A DNA stretch of 64,000 nt, from assembly GCF_001552615.1 (NCBI RefSeq), contig NZ_BCRN01000001.1, positions 248,001-312,000 on the forward strand, given 5' to 3'. Each line of letters starts with the position of its first letter. Position 1 is the stretch's first letter. Below are positions 26,861-33,137 of this stretch, piece by piece. This DNA is from Millisia brevis NBRC 105863 (GTDB lineage: Bacteria; Actinomycetota; Actinomycetes; Mycobacteriales; Mycobacteriaceae). The translations under genes and the position numbers were made by a program. Under the pieces are notes generated by a model, which searched no databases, was not told the origin of the DNA, and saw only the letters and a program-made list of their open reading frames with translations.

Positions 26861-26886
26861 CGGTTGGATGGGCACGATCGACCAAT

Positions 26887-27561
26887 CTAGGCGATGCCGC
26901 GTCCCGACCGTGCCGCGGCTGCTGCGCGGGGTTCGGCGACCGGCGAGCCCGGCCGGGGGCGTCGACAGATGTATCCGAACGCGGGCGGGGCGTTGCGCCA
27001 GACGGTGCGGCTGATCTGCGCCTCCTCGAAGACCGCCTCGAGGGCGGACCGGAAGCTGCGAGCACCGCGCATCGGGCCGGTATGGGTGTAGGCGAAGGTG
27101 GTGAACGCCCCGTCGGGGGCCAGGATGTCGGCGATGCGGCGCAGGATTCGGTGTTGGTCGGCGGCGTCGAAGAGCGACCAGGGCAGGCCGCCGACCACCG
27201 CGTCCACCGAGGTCACCCCGCGTTCGGCGAGTAGGCGGTCCAGGTCGCGCACATCGCCGGTGATCACCTCGATCGTTGGGTGTCGTCGCGCGAGATCGGC
27301 GGCCAGGTGCGGATCGACTTCGACCGCGAGGTGGCGCCCGCCGGCGGGCAGCCGCTCCGCGATCAGGGCGCTGACCGCTCCGGTTCCGGGCCCCAGCTCG
27401 ACGACCACCGGACGTCCGGTCGCGGGAACCACCGAGGCCATCAGCGCGGAGAGCCGCCGGGAGCTGGGTGCGATCGCGCCGATCCGGCGCGGGTTGCGGA
27501 CCGCTGCCCGCAGGAACGACCGATGCTCCCGCATGCCGGCCACACACAGTGCTCGCGTCAT
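26887..27561 (-). CDS. Class I SAM-dependent methyltransferase, PmtA/KsgA-like
   Basis: 224 residues. The opening 'SFLRAAVRNPRRIGAIAPSSRRLSALMA' and the SAM loop 'VVELGPGTGAVSALIAERL' are those of the phospholipid-N-methyltransferase/rRNA-adenine-methyltransferase-like group, with 'VDAVVGGLPWSLFD' as the catalytic-loop equivalent. It probably methylates a lipid head group or an amine; the substrate is unproven. ATG 27561 has GAGG upstream; ATG 27534 is an alternative. It heads a minus-strand unit with the PIG-L and GGCT-hydrolase genes (26 bp gap to the PIG-L gene). Confidence 0.8.
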   Translation of the reverse strand: MTRALCVAGMREHRSFLRAAVRNPRRIGAIAPSSRRLSALMASVVPATGRPVVVELGPGTGAVSALIAERLPAGGRHLAVEVDPHLAADLARRHPTIEVITGDVRDLDRLLAERGVTSVDAVVGGLPWSLFDAADQHRILRRIADILAPDGAFTTFAYTHTGPMRGARSFRSALEAVFEEAQISRTVWRNAPPAFGYICRRPRPGSPVAEPRAAAAARSGRGIA

Positions 27562-27599
27562 GGGCCTCACGGTCGCAGCCGACCGCGGGGCGTACCAGG

Positions 27600-29170
27600 A
27601 CCCGTGAATCCCGGGATACCGCGACCGGTCCGAACTAGGCCCGGTACAGCAGATCCCGGGGGTGGAGTGGAGTGACGCTGAGCCGCTCGACAAGTCAATG
27701 TCCCCCTGTCACCGTCAATCGTCGTACTGACTGAACGCCGCCAAGGTGACAATGGTCAGGAGAAACACCACCAGAACTCGAATGAAAGCCATGCTGGCCA
27801 CCGCAGAAACACGAGCCGTGGACCTATCTCTCACCGGCCAGAAGGCGAGGCTAATAGCGGACCCGAGGCTCGCGACTACGAGAATTGCAATCTCCGGAAT
27901 CCCGGTGAAGTTACTGAAAGCTAGATCGAAGAACGGAACTACGAGAGCAGGAAGATAGTCGCCGACCGGTATCGTGTACAGGAGCGAAAGCTGCGGAACC
28001 GCGTCCGGAACGGAACTCTGGGCGAAGCTGCGGAATTCTCCATTGAAACTGGCCGCCGCCATAATGATACTTAACGACACGCCTATTGATGCCGCGCAGT
28101 CGGCGTTCACCGATCTATCCATCCCCGCGCCGAATGCATTTCGTATCGGCACATATGCAACCGACCCATGCTGCGCCAGTATCGCGGATAAAAGCCCCCA
28201 AACTAGAACGAAGTACACGACACCGATAACTACACCAAAGACAGTGCCAAGTACGCTCGACCCGAAGTTCAGTATGGGCAGAAGAAGCTCCCAAAAAGCA
28301 ATACCTAGCCCGCCAACCAGAGCTACGGCCGCTAATCCGTACCTGAGCGCAGAGCTATCCCTGAGACCTCTTAGCAAGTACGGAGTAATCCACAGAACGA
28401 CACCCGCTCCGACGACGCCAAGCACAACTATCAAGATTCCACCAAGAGGGCCCTGCATCAATTCGGAAATGTAGACCCGGACTCTCTCAGCGAGGGCGGA
28501 CAGCCATATCGCCGCACCTCGAGCCAACGAGTATCCCCAGAATAGGAGAGCGAGCACCCAAGAGAATATAGGGATGGATAGCAATCCGATCCCGAAGGAA
28601 AGCAGCGTCGTGCCAACAGGTTCCCAACTCGCTGCCAACCCGGCTCTCACCACCGACGCTACGGCCAGTAGCAGAATCAAGAGCGGAAGCATCCAAAGTC
28701 CCAAGCGAGTGAGTTCCTGCGTGAGTTCCTGGCGGTACAGTTCCTTGACCCAGGCAGCAGGTATCTCGCCGTTATCCAGCAAGAACCTCACCCCGGGTAT
28801 TCCTAAATCCGGGACAGATCTGCTGAAAAGATTAGGCGCGGTAGCCAAAGCCAGAGCGACGCCAAGGGTTGCCAGAAAGGGGACCGCCAATACAGGAAAT
28901 CCAGTCACACGTTCGAAACCTTTTCCCAAATTAGACATCCAATCGGACTCCTCGGTCAGCAGATCACACCAGCTAACGGTCACCAGGCGCCCTTGATAGT
29001 TCGGGTATGCCTAGGATTCGGGCATAGCCCCGATGCACTCAAGGCTGTGCTGCACCTGAGATCACGATGCTAGGCAAAATGAGGCTTCCGTAAAAGACAT
29101 AAATATGGGTGTCACCAAAGAGCACCCCAGTCGGTGCCCATCAATCCGGCGATAACGTTCAGGTTAGCGT
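27600..29170. other. Low-GC islet
   Basis: Roughly 1.5 kb stands out as about 50% GC (one sampled 60-base line at 28201 is 47%), where neighbours are near 67-70%. It contains one membrane-protein gene plus AT-rich flanks. A TATGCC/GGCATA hairpin-like inverted repeat lies at 29006-29026. I see no integrase, insertion sequence or clear flanking direct repeats, so the mode of arrival is unknown. Confidence 0.6.
27715..28938 (-). CDS. Polytopic membrane protein of unknown function, atypical base composition
   Basis: 407 residues with roughly eight to ten hydrophobic segments, several ending in Trp/Tyr-rich interfacial stretches. There is no recognisable domain, lipobox or catalytic motif. GAGGAG nine bases upstream supports ATG 28938; an upstream GTG at 28983 is the alternative. 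The gene has clearly lower GC and many A/T-ending codons, unlike every neighbour, which points to recent horizontal acquisition. The flanking genes are on the same strand but separated by gaps above 150 bp, so it probably has its own promoter. Confidence 0.7.
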   Translation of the reverse strand: MSNLGKGFERVTGFPVLAVPFLATLGVALALATAPNLFSRSVPDLGIPGVRFLLDNGEIPAAWVKELYRQELTQELTRLGLWMLPLLILLLAVASVVRAGLAASWEPVGTTLLSFGIGLLSIPIFSWVLALLFWGYSLARGAAIWLSALAERVRVYISELMQGPLGGILIVVLGVVGAGVVLWITPYLLRGLRDSSALRYGLAAVALVGGLGIAFWELLLPILNFGSSVLGTVFGVVIGVVYFVLVWGLLSAILAQHGSVAYVPIRNAFGAGMDRSVNADCAASIGVSLSIIMAAASFNGEFRSFAQSSVPDAVPQLSLLYTIPVGDYLPALVVPFFDLAFSNFTGIPEIAILVVASLGSAISLAFWPVRDRSTARVSAVASMAFIRVLVVFLLTIVTLAAFSQYDD

Positions 29171-29174
29171 TTGG

Positions 29175-31316
29175 TCAGCGGCCCTTCTTCACGGTCAACC
29201 GCCAGTAGGTATAGCCGAGCACGACCACCGCGAAGAGGGACAGCATCGCGTAGTCGAGCATCAGGTTCGACGCCGTCGGCTCCCACAGGTATTCGTCGTC
29301 GATCGACGGGGTGCCGGGCGATACGGTCGGCAGATCGGCGCTGACCGCCGCTGCCGCGAAGCCCCAGCGGGCCGGGAAGAGCCAGGAGAACTGCTCCAGG
29401 AAGAGCCGTCCGGCCAGCGGGAACTGGCCGCCGCAGAACACCAACTGCACCATGATGACGATCACCAGCGGCGGCATCGTCTGCTCGGTCGAGCCGACCG
29501 TCGCCGAGATCGCCAATCCGATGATCGCGCTGACACAGGCGAGGAAGGCGATCGAACAGAACAGCTCCAACCAGCCGGGCAGCAGCACCCCGTTGCTCGG
29601 CAATCCGCGACTGGCGTAGGTGATGCCCACCATGATCGCCGTCTGGACGATCGCGGCGAATCCGAAGACCACCACCTTCGCGCCCAGATAGGACCCCGGT
29701 CGCAGTCCGACCGCGCGTTCACGCTCGTAGATGGGGCGTTCGCCCACCAGATCCCGCACGGTCAGCGCGGTGCCCATGAACGCCGCCCCGACGACGAGGA
29801 CCACCAGGATCTGCACCGTTTCGAGCAGGTTCGCCGGGCTGTTGGGGTCGAACCCGGACGAGCCGGGGATCACCAACGACAACATGCCCAGGATCACCGG
29901 CATCAGTACCAGGAACACCAGATAGGCGGTATCGGCCAGGATCAACCGCACCTGGCGGCGGGCAATCGTGCCCATCTGTCGCAGGAAACCGGTCTGCGAC
30001 GCCCGCACCGGCGGACCCGACCGGCCGACCGGAGGCGGCGGCTGCGCAGTGCCGTGCAGGGAGCGGTACCGCTGGTGCGCGGCGTCGGGTTGGTCGGCGA
30101 CGAAGGCGAAGATCTCGGCCCAGTCGGTCGACCCCATCTCGGCGCCCACATCGGACGGCGGCCCGCAGAACGCCGTGCGTCCACCGGGCGCGAGCAGCAG
30201 CACCTGGTCGCACATGTCCATATAGGTCAGCGAGTGGGTGACGACGATGACCACGCGCCCGGCGTCCGCGAGGCGGCGCAGGGTGCTCATCACCTGCCGG
30301 TCGAGCGCCGGGTCCAGGCCGGAGGTCGGCTCGTCGAGGATCAGCAGCGACGGCCCGGTCAGCAGTTCCATCGCCACCGAGGCGCGCTTGCGCTGGCCGC
30401 CGGAGAGCCGGTCGACGACGGTGTCGAGGTGCTCGAGCAGTTGGAGTTCGCCGAGCACACCTTCGATGACGCGGTCGCGGTCGGCGGCGGTCATATCCGG
30501 CGGCAAGCGCAACTCGGCGGCGTACCGCAGGGCCTGACGCAGCGTCAGTCGGCGGTGCAGGACGTCGTCCTGGGGGACCATTCCGATGCGGGTGCGCAGC
30601 GCCTCGTACTCGGCGTGCACCCCCTGCCCCTGGAAGGTGACATAGCCGGCGCTGGGGTTGACCAGTCCGGCAACCACTTTCGAGACGGTCGACTTGCCGG
30701 CTCCCGACGGGCCGATCACCGCGGTCAGGGTGCCGGGTGCGGCGGAGAAGTCGATCCCGTCGAGGAGACGTTTACCGTCGATGTCGAGGCCGATCCCGCG
30801 GGCGTGCAGGCCGTCCGCGACGATCGCGGCGGGCGCCCCGGGCACCAATTGTCCGGCGGTGACGGTGAAGTCGCTGTTGCCGATCGTGACGACACTGCCC
30901 TCGGGCAGCAGTTCGCGTCCGATGCGCCGGCCGTTGACGAAGGTGCCGTTCGCGCTGCCGAGGTCCTCGATCATCAGTCCGGACGGGCCGGGGGTGATGC
31001 GGGCGTGCATGCGGGAGGCTAGGACGTCGTGCACCACGATGTCGCAGCCGGGATCGCGACCGACGGTGCGGACCCCGGACAGCGAAACCGGTTGTGGTGC
31101 ATTCGGAATGCCGGAGGAGGGCAGTTGGTCGAGCGCTGCCATGTTGTACTGCAGCGACTGCATATGCGGGGCGTTCCACATCTCCGGGGACACCGGGCCC
31201 GGCAGCGACGGCGCCCCACCGAGCGGCGCGGCGTCCGGCCACAGGTCGAGGACCGGACCGTCGATCGCGTGGCCGATCACCACCTGCAGCGGACCGGTAA
31301 CCGGGTACTCGACCAT
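29175..31316 (-). CDS. Rv1747-like FHA-ABC exporter, 5'-truncated by a nonsense codon
   Basis: 713 residues from the first ATG after an in-frame TAG. The order is the tail half of a first FHA domain, then an intact second FHA domain (about 83-150; 'VGRDPGCDIVVHDVLASRMHARI' and 'LGSANGTFVNGRRI'), an ABC ATPase of the ABCG type (Walker A 'GPSGAGKST', signature 'LSGGQRKR', Walker B 'LLILDEPTSGLD', about 170-400), and a six-helix ABC-2 permease (about 450-710). It closely resembles M. tuberculosis Rv1747, phosphorylated by PknF on its FHA-linked region and thought to export cell-envelope glycolipids. Here the first FHA domain is broken (see next entry). The toxin-antitoxin pair lies upstream on the same strand. 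Confidence 0.88.
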   Translation of the reverse strand: MVEYPVTGPLQVVIGHAIDGPVLDLWPDAAPLGGAPSLPGPVSPEMWNAPHMQSLQYNMAALDQLPSSGIPNAPQPVSLSGVRTVGRDPGCDIVVHDVLASRMHARITPGPSGLMIEDLGSANGTFVNGRRIGRELLPEGSVVTIGNSDFTVTAGQLVPGAPAAIVADGLHARGIGLDIDGKRLLDGIDFSAAPGTLTAVIGPSGAGKSTVSKVVAGLVNPSAGYVTFQGQGVHAEYEALRTRIGMVPQDDVLHRRLTLRQALRYAAELRLPPDMTAADRDRVIEGVLGELQLLEHLDTVVDRLSGGQRKRASVAMELLTGPSLLILDEPTSGLDPALDRQVMSTLRRLADAGRVVIVVTHSLTYMDMCDQVLLLAPGGRTAFCGPPSDVGAEMGSTDWAEIFAFVADQPDAAHQRYRSLHGTAQPPPPVGRSGPPVRASQTGFLRQMGTIARRQVRLILADTAYLVFLVLMPVILGMLSLVIPGSSGFDPNSPANLLETVQILVVLVVGAAFMGTALTVRDLVGERPIYERERAVGLRPGSYLGAKVVVFGFAAIVQTAIMVGITYASRGLPSNGVLLPGWLELFCSIAFLACVSAIIGLAISATVGSTEQTMPPLVIVIMVQLVFCGGQFPLAGRLFLEQFSWLFPARWGFAAAAVSADLPTVSPGTPSIDDEYLWEPTASNLMLDYAMLSLFAVVVLGYTYWRLTVKKGR

Positions 31317-31541
31317 CCGTTGCCCCGCGACGTAGAAGCCGTTGGTGCTGTTCGCATCGACGACCGTCCAACCCCCCGGCCGCCATTCGATCGCCAGATG
31401 ATTGCGCTAGACCAGGGGATGGTCGAGCACGATGTCGTTGTCGGGGGCCCGCCCCAACGTCACGCGCGGTGTCGCACCGAAGACGCGGTCGTACCCGCTC
31501 ATCGTCACCCGCAGGGCGGTGGCTACCTGACCGTATGGCAC
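31317..31541 (-). pseudogene. 5' part of the Rv1747-like gene, cut by TAG at the FHA serine
   Basis: In the same frame as the exporter, a GTG at 31541 opens 44 codons reading into FHA-1 ('VTLGRAPDNDIVLDHPLV'). A TAG then occurs at 31409-31407, followed by 'RNHLAIEWRPGGWTVVDAN' and the rest of the domain. The stop sits where FHA domains have the conserved Ser of the S-R-x-H signature. A single base change from TCG would give TAG. Either the gene is recently inactivated, translation restarts downstream to make a protein without a working FHA-1, or it is a sequencing error. Confidence 0.85.
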
Positions 31542-31596
31542 GCGTCGACTCTAGTGAGAGCCTCCTCCGGGCCCTGCGCCGGAACCGGACACCCGA

Positions 31597-31899
31597 CTAC
31601 CGATACACGTCCCGACGATGGGCGACGTCGACGACGGTGACCGTCCGGCCTTCCTCGTCGATGCGGTAGATCACCCGATATGTACCGCGACGTGCACTGT
31701 GCCGGTCGTCGAGCGGGGGTCGCAGACGCTTACCCACGCGTTGCGGATTCTCGAGCAGCGGACCGACCACGAATTCGTATGCCGCGAACGCCACCGCCTG
31801 CGGTAGGTGCGTCGTCAGCTGACGACGGGCGGTCGGAGCGATCACCAACGTATAGCGATCCGATTCCGACGTCGGCTCGGCGGCCGACTCGAAGGTCAC
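31597..31899 (-). CDS. RelE/ParE-family toxin
   Basis: 100 residues with the RelE-fold pattern: 'YTLVIAPTARRQLTTHLPQAVAFAAYEFV', a 'RLRPPLDDRHSARRGTYRVIYRID' strand pair and a basic end, 'VVDVAHRRDVYR'. RelE-type toxins cleave mRNA in the ribosome; ParE-type toxins poison gyrase. The Arg/His/Tyr-rich C-terminus favours RelE, but the sequence alone does not decide. The GTG start overlaps the antitoxin stop by four bases. Confidence 0.85.
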   Translation of the reverse strand: MTFESAAEPTSESDRYTLVIAPTARRQLTTHLPQAVAFAAYEFVVGPLLENPQRVGKRLRPPLDDRHSARRGTYRVIYRIDEEGRTVTVVDVAHRRDVYR

Positions 31900-32189
31900 G
31901 CCGAATGCCTGCGTCGCTCACTCATTGCACGGGCCAGATCGGCTTCCGATTCCCCTTCGCCGCGGGCGAGTTCGGCATCGGATGCAGCCAGTCGGCGCAA
32001 TGTATTCGGGTCGGACAGAACCGCTATCGACTCCTCCAGCGCCGCCAGATCCTCGGTGGCGATCAGCACGGCAGAAGGCTGGCCGTGAACGGTGACGGTG
32101 ACCCGCTCGTGTTGCGAGTTCACCCGACCCACCAATTCCGACAGCCGCGCCTTCACCGCGGCCAGCGACAATACCGTGTCCATGGTCAT
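31896..32189 (-). CDS. Phd/YefM-family antitoxin
   Basis: 97 residues. The N-terminal 'DTVLSLAAVKARLSELVGRVNSQHERVTVTVHGQPSAVLIA' is the Phd/YefM DNA-binding fold, and the acidic C-terminus ('AELARGEGESEADLARAM') is the disordered toxin-binding arm. It is first in the operon and should neutralise the RelE-like toxin and repress the operon. Its start overlaps a strong palindrome (32182-32201). ATG 32183 is a second possible start. Confidence 0.85.
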   Translation of the reverse strand: MTMDTVLSLAAVKARLSELVGRVNSQHERVTVTVHGQPSAVLIATEDLAALEESIAVLSDPNTLRRLAASDAELARGEGESEADLARAMSERRRHSA

Positions 32190-32201
32190 AAGTATGACCA
32201 T
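32182..32201. promoter_or_regulatory. Antitoxin operator palindrome
   Basis: ATGGTCATA-AG-TATGACCAT is a perfect inverted repeat with 9-bp arms. It spans the antitoxin start region, as expected for conditional autoregulation of a toxin-antitoxin operon by the antitoxin or the complex. Confidence 0.75.
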
Positions 32202-32229
32202 ATCGACTCCGGCTGTCGATGCCTCCGGG

Positions 32230-32261
32230 CCTCGGGATGCGGTACCCACCGCATCCCGAGG
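32230..32261. terminator. Hairpin after the LGFP lipoprotein gene
   Basis: A perfect 13-bp stem, CCTCGGGATGCGG (32230-32242) with CCGCATCCCGAGG (32249-32261), and a 6-base loop. It lies 25 bp downstream of the LGFP gene stop and before the toxin-antitoxin operator. No T-run follows, which is common for actinobacterial terminators. Confidence 0.75.
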
Positions 32262-32285
32262 ACGACCGCCGGTTGGTGATGCCGG

Positions 32286-32927
32286 TCAGTTGGTGATGAC
32301 GTTGGGGACGTAGTTGCCCTCGGTGCCGGTCCAGGTGATAGCACCGTTCTGGAAGGTCGCCTGCCAACAGTCGGGCAGGGTGGTCTCGCCGGCGATCGGG
32401 AAGCCGAGCGCGCCGGTCGGGCCACCGTTCTCCCGGTAGATCCGCTCGAGGTCGCCCTGCACGCTGAAGGTGCCGAACGACGAGGTGTAGATCGAGCCGC
32501 CCGAGAACGGGGTGACCGAGCCGTCGCCGACCGGCTCGGTCGGCCCCTCGACCGTGCCGAGGGCGCCGGTCGCGCCGCCGTTCTGTTCGTACAACTGCGA
32601 GGCGGCGGTGCTGATCGCCGCGGTGCTGCCGTCGGCCAGGGTCACCTCGACGGTGTCACCCGAGATCGCAGACTCGGCCGCCTCCGACGCGCCCGAGGCT
32701 GCGGACTGGGCCGCATCCGCTGCTTCCGTTGCCGCCGCTGCGGCGGACTGCTGGGCCTCCGAAGCCGCCGACTGGGCGGATTCCATGGCCGACGACGCGA
32801 GGGCGGCGGCCGACTCGGTGGCCTCCGTGATCGCATCGTTGGTGCTGTTCCCGCATGCTGCCGACGCGAGAATTCCTGCCGCCGCAACCGCCGCAAAAGC
32901 CCTGCGTGCCAGGGTGAATCGGTTCAT
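32286..32927 (-). CDS. LGFP-repeat lipoprotein
   Basis: 213 residues. A lipoprotein signal ends in 'ILASAACG' (Cys near 25), followed by an Ala/Ser/Glu-rich helical spacer (about 30-90). Two LGFP-type repeats follow: 'LYEQNGGATGALGTVEGP' and 'IYRENGGPTGALGFPIAGE'. LGFP repeats occur in envelope proteins of mycolic-acid bacteria such as Corynebacterium PS1/CspA and are thought to bind the arabinogalactan-mycolate layer. AGGA precedes ATG 32927. A strong hairpin terminates the gene. Function beyond envelope attachment is unknown. Confidence 0.85.
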   Translation of the reverse strand: MNRFTLARRAFAAVAAAGILASAACGNSTNDAITEATESAAALASSAMESAQSAASEAQQSAAAAATEAADAAQSAASGASEAAESAISGDTVEVTLADGSTAAISTAASQLYEQNGGATGALGTVEGPTEPVGDGSVTPFSGGSIYTSSFGTFSVQGDLERIYRENGGPTGALGFPIAGETTLPDCWQATFQNGAITWTGTEGNYVPNVITN

Positions 32928-33137
32928 GAACGTCCTAACTATCCGAGAGTCGCCCCGCCGAGACGACGGGAATTGTCGTCCGTTCGGTGCACTGACGGGC
33001 CAGAGGCTAACACCCGAGTTGACCCAAGAGTCCCGATTGCCGCAACGCCCCATGGGGACCGCTCGAGCACCCACCCGCGACCGCTGCCGCACCGTTGGGG
33101 GAGCCGCAGCCACCCCTGCCACCGCGGCGCCGGTGGG

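Noticed and set aside
28984-29171. Intergenic AT-rich stretch considered for a tRNA or att site
   Set aside because: No GTTCGAATC-type T-arm, acceptor pairing or flanking repeat could be found.
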